NCBI GenBank assembly: GCA_046262435.1
Contig: JBHEMT010000036.1
Coordinates: forward strand, 1-45,562
Length of the DNA: 45,562 nucleotides
Source: JBHEMT01 sp046262435
Lineage (GTDB): Bacteria; Chloroflexota; Dormibacteria; Aeolococcales; Aeolococcaceae
Direction of reading: 5' to 3'
A model generated the notes under the pieces. The model searched no databases, had not been told where the DNA came from, and was given only the letters and a program-made list of their open reading frames with translations. Shown here piece after piece: positions 1-6,745 of the stretch. A program made the position numbers and the translations under genes. The stretch's first letter is position 1. Each line of letters starts with the position of its first letter.

Positions 1-1
1 G

Positions 2-1399
2 CTCACCGGGATGGCCGCCCTGGCCGCCGAACTGGCCCGCTACCTCTCCTACCAGGCGCCCGCCTACGACCTCGGCTTCTTCGACCAGGTGGTCGAGCGC
101 ACCGCCAGGGGGCACGCCTGGCAGTCGTCCTTTCTCAGTTACTCCTTTCTGGGTCAGCACTTCGAACCGGTGTTGCTCCTCCCGGCGGCGCTGGACCGCC
201 TGACGCCGAGCCCGATCTGGCTGCTCGTCATCCAGGCTGTCGCACTGGGGCTGGCCCCGGTGGCCGCCTGGCGGCTCGGGCGAGCCTGGCTGGGACCGTG
301 GGGAGGCTGGGCCGCGGCGCTGGCCACCTGCCTGTCGCCGCTGCTGATTCGCGCCGCGCTGTTCGACTTCCACGCAGAGGCGCTCACCCCCGCGGTGGCT
401 CTGTTCGCCCTCGACGCCGCCGCCCGGCACCATCGGGTGCGCTTCGCACTGCTGCTCGCCTTCCTTGCGCTGGTCAAGGAGGACGCCCTCCTGGTGGCTG
501 CCGGCGCGGGCTGGATCGCCTGGTGCGCGGACCGGCGCTCCCTGGGTCTGGCGCTCAGCGTCGCCGCGCTGGCCGGGTTTGCCCTCGTCGTCGGGGTGGT
601 GATGCCCCACGAGCGGGGCGGCGCACCCGGCGACCTGGCTGACCGGTACGCCTACCTCGGTGGCCGCAGCGTGTCGGCGATGCTGCGCGGCGCGCTCACC
701 GCCCCGAGCCGCCCGCTGGGCAGGCTGCTCGGCCGCGACGGCCTCGCCGGCCTCGCCACCGCCGCCTTGCCCCTTGCGTTGCTGCCGCTGGGCGCCGGGT
801 GGGCGCTGCTGGGAGCAGTCCCTCCCCTGCTGGTGGCGCTGCTCTCCGCCGACCCTGACCAGGCGCGACTGCTGTATCACTACGGCCTCGAGTCGTTCCC
901 TCTGTTGCTCGCCTGCGCCCTGCTCGGGTGGCGCGCGGTCCTTCGCCGGCGGGGAGGGCTCACCATCCCTCCACGTTCGGTCGCCCCGCAGTCCGCGCGC
1001 CGGGCGGAGCGGCGCCGGACTGGCTCCGGGCGGCTGCTGGGCTCGCTGCTCGTCGGGGCAAGCCTGGTGGTCAGCGTGGCACTCGCACTTCCTGCCCTGG
1101 CCGACCGCCTCGGCCATGTCAGCCTGGCCCGCCACGCGCAGGTGGAGCGGGTGCTGGCCGGCGTCCCGCCCGCCGCCGAGGTGAGCGCGCAGACCGGGCT
1201 GGTGCCCCATCTCAGTGCCCGCGCCAGCATCTTCGAGTTTCCCTCCGGTTTCGGCACCCGCTACGTGGTGCTCGACGACCTGGGCCCGGTCAGCGACCAG
1301 GCCCGCGCCGCCGGCTACGCCACCCGGCGCGCGCAGCTCAGCGGAGCCGGCTACCGCCCGATCCGCCGCGCTGCCGGCGTCACCCTCTGGATACGCTGA
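2..1399 (+). CDS. DUF2079 family multi-pass membrane protein (5' end outside the window)
   Basis: The reading frame is open to the left edge; the first in-window ATG is at 11, but the residues before the family's YDLGFFDQ-type signature look like the end of a first membrane helix, so the gene probably starts upstream. The family hallmark is seen at the N-terminus: a DLGxFDQ motif, then FLGQHFEP about 30 residues later. Several hydrophobic Ala/Leu/Val-rich helices follow, then a soluble C-terminal part ending in VTLWIR. DUF2079 proteins are large integral membrane proteins of unknown biochemistry that resemble GT-C glycosyltransferases in topology; a role in envelope glycan assembly is inference. 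A sugar-nucleotide epimerase gene starts 58 nt downstream on the same strand, which fits that idea. Confidence 0.8.
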   Translation, partial: LTGMAALAAELARYLSYQAPAYDLGFFDQVVERTARGHAWQSSFLSYSFLGQHFEPVLLLPAALDRLTPSPIWLLVIQAVALGLAPVAAWRLGRAWLGPWGGWAAALATCLSPLLIRAALFDFHAEALTPAVALFALDAAARHHRVRFALLLAFLALVKEDALLVAAGAGWIAWCADRRSLGLALSVAALAGFALVVGVVMPHERGGAPGDLADRYAYLGGRSVSAMLRGALTAPSRPLGRLLGRDGLAGLATAALPLALLPLGAGWALLGAVPPLLVALLSADPDQARLLYHYGLESFPLLLACALLGWRAVLRRRGGLTIPPRSVAPQSARRAERRRTGSGRLLGSLLVGASLVVSVALALPALADRLGHVSLARHAQVERVLAGVPPAAEVSAQTGLVPHLSARASIFEFPSGFGTRYVVLDDLGPVSDQARAAGYATRRAQLSGAGYRPIRRAAGVTLWIR

Positions 1400-1457
1400 C
1401 CGGGCCGACACCTCGGCACCACGTCCACCACCAACGCCGACTTGGAGTCCCCACCTC

Positions 1458-2576
1458 ATGCCCACGGCCCTGGTCACCGGCGGTGCCGGGTTCGTCGGAG
1501 CCCACCTCGTCGACGCCCTTCTGAACCGCGGCGACCGGGTGCGAGTGCTCGACAACCTCGACCCCCAGGCTCACGAGGGCGCCCGCGCTGCGTTCCTCAA
1601 CCCCGAGGCGGAGCTGGTGACCGGTGACCTTCGCGACCGCGCCGCGGTGGCCCGGGCACTCGACGGGGTGGAGCTCGTGTTCCACCAGGGCGGGATGGTC
1701 GGCAACGGCCAGTCCATGTACGAGTTGCACCGCTACGTCGACGTCAACGCCGGGGGGACGGCGATCCTGGTTGAGGAGGTGCTCCGCCGCCGCGACCGGG
1801 TGCGCCGGCTGGTGGCGGCGAGCAGCATGGTGGTGTACGGGGAGGGGGCGTACCGGTGCGTCGAGCACGGCGAGGTGGCCCCAGGGCTCCGTGCCGATGC
1901 CGACCTGGCAGCGAGGCGGTGGGACCCGTGCTGCCCGCGCTGCGGCGAGGCGGTTGAAGCGGTGCCCACCGCCGAGGACCGGCCGCTTCACCCCACCAGC
2001 GCCTATGCCATCTCCAAGCGCGACAGCGAGGAGCTGGTGCTGGTCGCCGGACGCGCCCACGGCGTCGAGACCGTGGCCCTCCGCTACCTCAACATCTATG
2101 GCCCGCAGCAGGCCCTGTCCAACCCATACACCGGGGTCGCGGCGATCTTCTGCACCCGGTTGCTCAATGGACGCCGCCCGCTGCTCTTCGAGGACGGGCA
2201 GCAGCGGCGGGACCTGGTGCATGTCAGTGACGTCGTCCGAGCCAACCTGCTGGCGGCGGAATCGACGGCCGCCGTCGGCCACGCGATCAACGTGGGCACG
2301 GGGGCCTCGCTCACGATCACAGAGCTGGCGCTGACCCTCGCCCGTCACCTGGGTCGCGCCGACCAGGAGCCCGAGCTCTCCGGGGCGTACCGCGCCGGCG
2401 ACATCCGCCACTGCTGGGCCGATCTTGGTCTGGCTCGCCGCCTGCTCGGTTTCGAGGCCATCGCCGACCGCGACGTTGAGCTCCACCGCCTCGCCGAGTG
2501 GGTGACGACGCAGCGTCCCGCGGACCGTACCGACGAGGCGACCGCCGAGCTCCGCTCCCGCGGTTTGATCCGATGA
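1458..2576 (+). CDS. NAD-dependent epimerase/dehydratase, dTDP-L-rhamnose 4-epimerase-like
   Basis: This is an extended short-chain dehydrogenase of 372 aa. The ATG at 1458 puts the Rossmann motif GGAGFVGAHL at residues 8-17; the frame stays open further upstream, but that part overlaps the previous gene and has no family similarity. The catalytic YAISK is at 183-187, with the SS pair at 122-123 and a family-type NIYGP motif later. Between the SS motif and the YxxxK motif lies a Cys-containing insertion (C134, C158, C159, C162; CPRCG), followed by VPTAEDRPLHPTSAY. I associate this insertion with dTDP-rhamnose 4-epimerase-like SDRs. It probably converts a dTDP or UDP sugar for surface glycans in the cytoplasm. 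The stop overlaps the next start (ATGA). The exact substrate is not readable from the sequence. Confidence 0.85.
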   Translation: MPTALVTGGAGFVGAHLVDALLNRGDRVRVLDNLDPQAHEGARAAFLNPEAELVTGDLRDRAAVARALDGVELVFHQGGMVGNGQSMYELHRYVDVNAGGTAILVEEVLRRRDRVRRLVAASSMVVYGEGAYRCVEHGEVAPGLRADADLAARRWDPCCPRCGEAVEAVPTAEDRPLHPTSAYAISKRDSEELVLVAGRAHGVETVALRYLNIYGPQQALSNPYTGVAAIFCTRLLNGRRPLLFEDGQQRRDLVHVSDVVRANLLAAESTAAVGHAINVGTGASLTITELALTLARHLGRADQEPELSGAYRAGDIRHCWADLGLARRLLGFEAIADRDVELHRLAEWVTTQRPADRTDEATAELRSRGLIR

Positions 2577-3094
2577 GCCACCGGCCACGGGGGCTCACGG
2601 TGCCGATGGCCGGTGCCGGCGCAACGGTTCTCTGCGGCCTATTGGCGGCCTGCGGGTCTACGCCGGGCCACCCGTCCCCCGCGCCACGTCAGCCGGTGGC
2701 GGCGGCACCCGACACGGCCCGGCTCGTCGGACGCGCCCCCGCCGGGGGGACGGCCTCGCTGGGTGCCACCACGTATGCGCTCGACCAACTGGCGGCGCCG
2801 ACCGAGGCGCAGCGGGGAGCGCCGGTACTGCTGGCCGTCCTCCGCGCCTCGACGACTGGCCCGGCCACCCACCTGCATACCGGCGGGATCACCCTGCTCG
2901 ACGACCGCGGGGGGCGCTGGGCGCCGGTGCCGCTCCCCACTTTCGTGGCGATCGACGCCCTCGAGAACTCGGCGATCGAGCCGGGCTCGGGAGCGGCAGG
3001 GACGGTGGCCTTCCGCCTGCCGGCAGGGCGCGTCGGGGTGGCGGTCGCCATCAGCGCCGGCGGCGAGGAGGTGGTGCTCGATGCGGCGCCGTAG
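2573..3094 (+). CDS. Small lipoprotein with a DUF4352-like beta domain
   Basis: The 173-aa product has a lipoprotein signal peptide: a hydrophobic segment ending in the lipobox LAAC, with the modified cysteine at residue 27, followed by a Ser/Pro/Thr-rich linker. The rest is a predicted beta-rich domain with a pattern resembling DUF4352 or Ig-like extracytoplasmic proteins (LLAVLRAS, then GTVAFRLPAG). That similarity is an impression, not a search result. The chosen ATG at 2573 overlaps the epimerase stop by 4 bp; a longer frame from 2498 would lack a proper signal peptide. Its 3' end overlaps the cytochrome gene by 14 bp, so the two are probably co-translated and both act outside the membrane. 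Function unknown. Confidence 0.7.
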   Translation: MSHRPRGLTVPMAGAGATVLCGLLAACGSTPGHPSPAPRQPVAAAPDTARLVGRAPAGGTASLGATTYALDQLAAPTEAQRGAPVLLAVLRASTTGPATHLHTGGITLLDDRGGRWAPVPLPTFVAIDALENSAIEPGSGAAGTVAFRLPAGRVGVAVAISAGGEEVVLDAAP

Positions 3095-3548
3095 TCCCCC
3101 CGCCGCGCTGGTCGCATGCCTGCTGCTGGTCGGCGGCAGCGCCCTGGGCGCTCGCGCGGCGGGTGCTGCAGGCTCGGGCTCCCCCGGCGCGGCCGGCTCA
3201 TTCGCAGCTCAAGCCTCCACGGGGGGTCCGATCTACCAGCACGATTGCCTGAACTGCCATGGCCCCACCGGGGCCGGCGTCCCGGGCAAGAATGAGCCCA
3301 GCGACGGCGCTCGATTCCAGCAGCGCAACCCCACCGCCTTGGTGATCTTCGACGTGGTTCGCTCGGCGCGGGAGCCGCACCTGCGCGCCCTGACCGACGA
3401 TCAGATCTGGCAGGCGATCGCCGCCGAGCTGGCCCGGCAGGGCGTCGACCTCGGCGGACGCCCGCTCAGTGCTGCGAATGCCGGGACGGTGCGCACCGGC
3501 CCCGCTGCCCAGTTGAACCCGCGGCTGTTCTTCCCGCCCGGCCGCTGA
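3081..3548 (+). CDS. Secreted monohaem c-type cytochrome lacking a Met ligand
   Basis: The product is 155 aa. A signal peptide (MRRR, then a hydrophobic stretch to about residue 30) is followed by a single haem-binding CLNCH motif at 56-60 (C56, C59, H60) inside a class I cytochrome context (IYQHDCLNCHGPTGAG). A GGAGG Shine-Dalgarno sits 9 nt before the ATG at 3081; the frame extends upstream to 2613 but only as the shadow of the lipoprotein gene. Oddly, there is no methionine after the haem motif. Where class I cytochromes usually have MPxxxxLTDEQIW, this protein has EPHLRALTDDQIW, so the distal ligand is absent, a His, or another residue. Partner and redox role are unknown; it is probably co-expressed with the lipoprotein. 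Confidence 0.85.
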   Translation: MRRRSPPAALVACLLLVGGSALGARAAGAAGSGSPGAAGSFAAQASTGGPIYQHDCLNCHGPTGAGVPGKNEPSDGARFQQRNPTALVIFDVVRSAREPHLRALTDDQIWQAIAAELARQGVDLGGRPLSAANAGTVRTGPAAQLNPRLFFPPGR

Positions 3549-3572
3549 GGCGCTCAACGCCGCCGGCGCCGC

Positions 3573-3649
3573 TGGTGGGCGGAGCAGGGATCGAACCCGC
3601 GACCTTCTCGGTGTAAACGAGACGCTCTGACCAGCTGAGCTACCCGCCC
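3573..3649 (-). tRNA. tRNA-Val (anticodon UAC)
   Basis: The complete cloverleaf can be folded by hand. A 7-bp acceptor stem (GGGCGGG with TCCGCCC, closing on a G-U pair), a D arm GCTC/GAGC, an anticodon stem TCTCG/CGAGA with loop TTTACAC giving anticodon TAC, and a T arm GCGGG-TTCGATC-CCTGC. The discriminator is A and the CCA end is encoded (3573-3575 on the plus strand as TGG). The 5' end lies only 10 nt after the rpiA stop codon on the same strand, so it is probably transcribed with rpiA and released by RNase P. Confidence 0.97.
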
Positions 3650-3659
3650 TCGGCGCACT

Positions 3660-4313
3660 CTACTGCCGGTTGCTCTCAGGGATGTCGCTGGGGAGCAGCT
3701 CCGTGACCCGGCCGTCGTCGTGACCGACCAGGACGAGGTCGGCCATCCCGAGGAACAGACCGTGACCAAGGAGGCCGGGCAGTTCGACCAACTGGGCTGC
3801 GAGCTCCTCGAGGTCCTCGGCTCCGGCCAGACGGGCGTCGGCGAGCAGGTTGCCGTTGTCGCTGCGCAGGGTCACGCCGCCCGGGTCACGGCGCCAGACC
3901 GCCCCCGCCATCAGCTCGGCGGCACTGTGCAGGGTGTGCTCCGCACCGAACGGCAGGATTTCGAGCGGGACGTTGGCGGTGATGCGGCGGACCACCTTGC
4001 TCGGGTCGGCCACCACCACGAAGCGGGTCGCCGCGGATGCCACGATGCGTTCGCGCACCAGCGCCCCCCCGGCACCCTTGACGAGACGGAGCTCGGGGTC
4101 GATCTGGTCGGCGCCGTCGACGGCCAGGTCGACGCCGCTCAGCGGCAGCTCGACCAGCGGGATGCCCACCGCGCGTGCCTGGTCCGTGCTCGCCTCCGAG
4201 GTGGCTACGCCGTGGACGCGCAGCCCCTGGTCACGGCAGCGCACGGCCACCGCGTCGATGAACCACTGTGCGGTCGAGCCAGTGCCCAGTCCGAGCAGCA
4301 TGCCGTCCGCCAC
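3660..4313 (-). CDS. rpiA: Ribose-5-phosphate isomerase A
   Basis: Interconverts ribose 5-phosphate and ribulose 5-phosphate in the non-oxidative pentose phosphate pathway. Family motifs are clear: GLGTGSTA near the N-terminus, VDGADQID, KGAGGALVRERI (the catalytic Lys/Glu region) and SDNGNLLAD. The coordinates use the GTG at 4313 (217 aa), but the frame continues upstream and encodes the N-terminal helix expected in RpiA (AELGGYAKRAAGRAAAELVADGM). No ATG, GTG or TTG lies there; the only plausible start is a CTG at 4400 that overlaps the upstream stop as CTGA, giving about 246 aa. The stop is 10 nt before tRNA-Val. The function is secure; the start is not. Confidence 0.93.
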   Translation of the reverse strand: MADGMLLGLGTGSTAQWFIDAVAVRCRDQGLRVHGVATSEASTDQARAVGIPLVELPLSGVDLAVDGADQIDPELRLVKGAGGALVRERIVASAATRFVVVADPSKVVRRITANVPLEILPFGAEHTLHSAAELMAGAVWRRDPGGVTLRSDNGNLLADARLAGAEDLEELAAQLVELPGLLGHGLFLGMADLVLVGHDDGRVTELLPSDIPESNRQ

Positions 4314-4396
4314 CAGCTCGGCGGCGGCGCGGCCGGCCGCCCGCTTGGCGTACCCGCCGAGCTCTGCCGGGGGCTCTGAGGACGAGCCCCGGTCGG

Positions 4397-4711
4397 TCAG
4401 GAGGCGATGCGGCGGCGCAAATCGCCGTCCTCGGCACCCCCCTCCGGCTGGCGCATGTACTCCTCCTGGACCTCGAAGATCGACTCGATCAGCTCCGCCG
4501 CGCTGATCGAGGCGCGAATCGGCACGCCGCGGCGGCGCAGCGCGACCAGGATCCGGGTGGGCACCTCGCCGCCGCGAAGGTTCAGTTCCTCCAGCTGGGC
4601 GAGCATCCCGTCGAGCTCGCAGAGGATCTCGCGACGCTGACTGCGCATCTCATCACCCTCCAGGGCCCAGGTCATCTGGTGCAAAACGCGGTTGCGGGAA
4701 AAGGTCGCCAT
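4397..4711 (-). CDS. Uncharacterised 104-aa charged protein
   Basis: I do not recognise this protein. The ATG at 4711 has an excellent GGAGG Shine-Dalgarno 6 nt upstream, which favours it over the longer frame beginning at 4741. The sequence is helical-looking and charged, with a Leu-rich stretch (DGMLAQLEELNLRGGEVP), then VALRRRGVPIRASISAAELIESIFEVQEEYM and an acidic/basic tail ending RRRIAS. There is no signal peptide or membrane segment, so it is probably cytoplasmic. It is the first gene of a short unit with rpiA and tRNA-Val, and its stop TGA overlaps a possible CTG start of rpiA. A TAGTAT hexamer at 4784-4789 may be its -10 box. Confidence 0.7.
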   Translation of the reverse strand: MATFSRNRVLHQMTWALEGDEMRSQRREILCELDGMLAQLEELNLRGGEVPTRILVALRRRGVPIRASISAAELIESIFEVQEEYMRQPEGGAEDGDLRRRIAS

Positions 4712-4717
4712 CAGGTT

Positions 4718-4722
4718 CCTCC
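4718..4722 (-). promoter_or_regulatory. Shine-Dalgarno GGAGG deciding the start at 4711
   Basis: GGAGG followed by AACCTG and then ATG. The spacing of 6 nt is ideal and selects the internal ATG at 4711 over the upstream codon at 4741. Confidence 0.75.
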
Positions 4723-4783
4723 GCGGTCCGCTGGCCTGCATGGATGTGGGGTGAAACCGGCCAGGGAGACACGACTGATGCCG

Positions 4784-4789
4784 ATACTA
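4784..4789 (-). promoter_or_regulatory. Possible -10 box (TAGTAT) upstream of the 4397-4711 gene
   Basis: TAGTAT on the minus strand lies about 70 nt before the start at 4711. A TGGTCA hexamer lies 17 nt further upstream and matches the -35 consensus in 4 of 6 positions. The rest of the 158-nt gap between this gene and lipB shows nothing else I can name. Confidence 0.35.
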
Positions 4790-4869
4790 GCCAACTCCGG
4801 GCCCAATGACCAGAGGGAATCACGCCAGGGTCGGCCGAAACGCCCGAGCGATGCGGCCGTTCCTGACCC

Positions 4870-5664
4870 TTACGGGTTGTCGCTGACGACGGCCGCAACT
4901 CGGTGTGCGGCCGCGCTGGCGGCGGCGGCCGGCTCCGGGCCAGTAGCGCCGCCACCCAGCAACTCGTCAGCGGCGACGCGCTCCGCCTGACGGCCGAGCA
5001 CCTCGGCGAGGGCGGTGGCGAGCAGCGGTGCCACCGCGCTGACGTGCAGGTCCTTCCGGGCGCCTTCGCCGACCAAGCTGCCCACGCCGCCATCGCTGAT
5101 ACCACAGGGCACCACGTGGTCGAACCAGCGCAGGTCGGTGGCGACATTGAGGCCCACCCCGTGCTGGGTGATCCCCCCGGCAGCGAGTTTCACCCCGATC
5201 GCTGCGAGCTTGCGCCCGCCGCGCCACAGGCCGGTGTACGGCGGCCGCGGCGCCGCGTCCACGCCGACTGCTGACGCGCACAGCTGCAGGGCACGCTCGA
5301 GCGCCCGCAGGTAGCGCACCACGTCGCCCTGCTGCGGATCTCCGGGAACAGCGAAGACGTCGCGCAGCCGCACGATGGGGTAGCCCACGAGCTGACCGGG
5401 ACCGTGAAAGGTGACCGAACCACCTCGGTCCACCTCATGAAACTCGGCGCCGAGACTGCGCAGACGCTGGGGCGAGCCACCGAGGTGAGCAGGCTCGGTA
5501 TTGCGTCCTGCGGTGTACACCGCAGGGTGCTCGAGGAGCAGCAGGGTGTCGGCGATCGCACCGGTGGCGCGGCGGGCGGCGAGGTCGCGCTGCAGCTCCC
5601 ATCCCCGCGCGTAGGGCACGCTGCCCAGCCATGCCCAGCGGAGCGCGGGCAGGGCACCGGTCAT
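4870..5664 (-). CDS. lipB: Octanoyltransferase (lipoate biosynthesis)
   Basis: Transfers octanoyl groups from acyl-ACP to the lipoyl domains of 2-oxoacid dehydrogenases and GcvH, in the cytoplasm. The 264-aa protein has the LipB signature RGGSVTFHGPGQLVGYP (about 80-96), the catalytic lysine in RKLAAIG (K152), the QHGVGLNV motif (H168) and the catalytic cysteine in VVPCGIS (C187). An Ala/Gly-rich tail of about 30 residues after the core is probably disordered. Its ATG shares one base with the lipA stop (TGATG), so translation of the two is coupled and LipA is made first. The substrate E2 subunit is encoded 3 kb away. Confidence 0.96.
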   Translation of the reverse strand: MTGALPALRWAWLGSVPYARGWELQRDLAARRATGAIADTLLLLEHPAVYTAGRNTEPAHLGGSPQRLRSLGAEFHEVDRGGSVTFHGPGQLVGYPIVRLRDVFAVPGDPQQGDVVRYLRALERALQLCASAVGVDAAPRPPYTGLWRGGRKLAAIGVKLAAGGITQHGVGLNVATDLRWFDHVVPCGISDGGVGSLVGEGARKDLHVSAVAPLLATALAEVLGRQAERVAADELLGGGATGPEPAAAASAAAHRVAAVVSDNP

Positions 5665-6635
5665 CAGGCCGTGGCGCCCGCCGTGGCCACCGCCTGGTCG
5701 GCCGCGTGATAGCTCGACCGGACCAGCGGGCCCGACTCCACATGGGCGAATCCGAGACCCAGGGCGTACCCCTTCAGCGCTGCAAATTCCTCCGGCGCCC
5801 AGAAACGGACGAGCGGGTGGTGCTTCAGTGACGGTCGAAGGTACTGGCCGATGGTCACCACCTCGATGTCATGAGCACGCATGTCGCGAAGCAGCTCGTG
5901 GACCTCGGTGGGCTGCTCACCGAGACCGACCATCAGCCCGCTCTTGGTGCGCGACGCCGGCGCCATGCGCTTCGCCGCGCGCAGCAGCCGAAGCGACTGC
6001 GCGTACCCGGCCTTGGGACGCACCCGGCGATACAGGCGGCCGACCGTCTCCATGTTGTGGTTGAAGATCTCCGGTTGTTCGTCCATCACCAGCCTCAGCG
6101 CCTGCTCGTCGCCCTGGAAGTCGGGGGTAAGGACCTCGATGGTGGTGCCGGGTGACGCGGCGCGGATGGCCCGGATGGTGTCGGCAAACAGGCCGGCCCC
6201 GAAGTCGGGCAGATCGTCCCGATCCACCGAGGTGACCACCGCGTGACGCAGCCGCATCCGGGCCACCGCCTCAGCCACGCGGCGGGGCTCGTCGGCGTCG
6301 ACGTCGCCGCCACGGCGCCCACTCTTGACTGCGCAGAACGCGCACGCTCGGGTGCACACGTCGCCGAGGATCATGAATGTGGCGGTGCCCTGGCCCCAGC
6401 ACTCCGCGATGTTGGGACACTGCGCCTCTTCGCACACCGTGACGAGGTCGAGCCCGCGCATCGTGGCCTTCGTCCGGGCGTAGCCCTCACCGGTGGGCAG
6501 CTTCACCGTCAGCCAGCTCGGCCGGCGCTCAACTCCCTGGGGGAGCAGGCGCTGGTGGACGGGGCGGGGATCGGGCGTTCGCCGCCCCGCCGCCGTAGCG
6601 GGGACCGTCCCGGAGATGATCGGCAGTTCCTTCAT
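5664..6635 (-). CDS. lipA: Lipoyl synthase (radical SAM)
   Basis: Inserts two sulfurs into the octanoyl chain to make lipoyl groups. The 323-aa protein has both expected [4Fe-4S] sites: the auxiliary cluster C68, C73, C79 (CEEAQCPNIAEC) and the radical-SAM cluster C94, C98, C101 (CTRACAFC). It also has the C-terminal RSSY motif at 306-309, whose serine ligates the auxiliary cluster in the family. It is first in a lipA-lipB unit. A possible TAGAGT -10 box lies 12 nt before the ATG, with an AAAGAG stretch as a weak Shine-Dalgarno. It is transcribed divergently from the pyrroline-5-carboxylate dehydrogenase gene across a 110-nt gap. Confidence 0.97.
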   Translation of the reverse strand: MKELPIISGTVPATAAGRRTPDPRPVHQRLLPQGVERRPSWLTVKLPTGEGYARTKATMRGLDLVTVCEEAQCPNIAECWGQGTATFMILGDVCTRACAFCAVKSGRRGGDVDADEPRRVAEAVARMRLRHAVVTSVDRDDLPDFGAGLFADTIRAIRAASPGTTIEVLTPDFQGDEQALRLVMDEQPEIFNHNMETVGRLYRRVRPKAGYAQSLRLLRAAKRMAPASRTKSGLMVGLGEQPTEVHELLRDMRAHDIEVVTIGQYLRPSLKHHPLVRFWAPEEFAALKGYALGLGFAHVESGPLVRSSYHAADQAVATAGATA

Positions 6636-6647
6636 GGGTCTCTTTCG

Positions 6648-6653
6648 ACTCTA
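6648..6653 (-). promoter_or_regulatory. Possible -10 box (TAGAGT) of lipA
   Basis: TAGAGT lies 12 nt upstream of the lipA ATG, which would give a leader of only about 5-7 nt. No convincing -35 is visible. Weak evidence. Confidence 0.3.
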
Positions 6654-6745
6654 CACCGGGGCCGCGCTACGGCGACGCCCGCCGGTCAACCGCCCGCGCC
6701 GGGGGGCACAGCCGCAGCCATGTCAGCGGGAGGCACAATCGCTGC

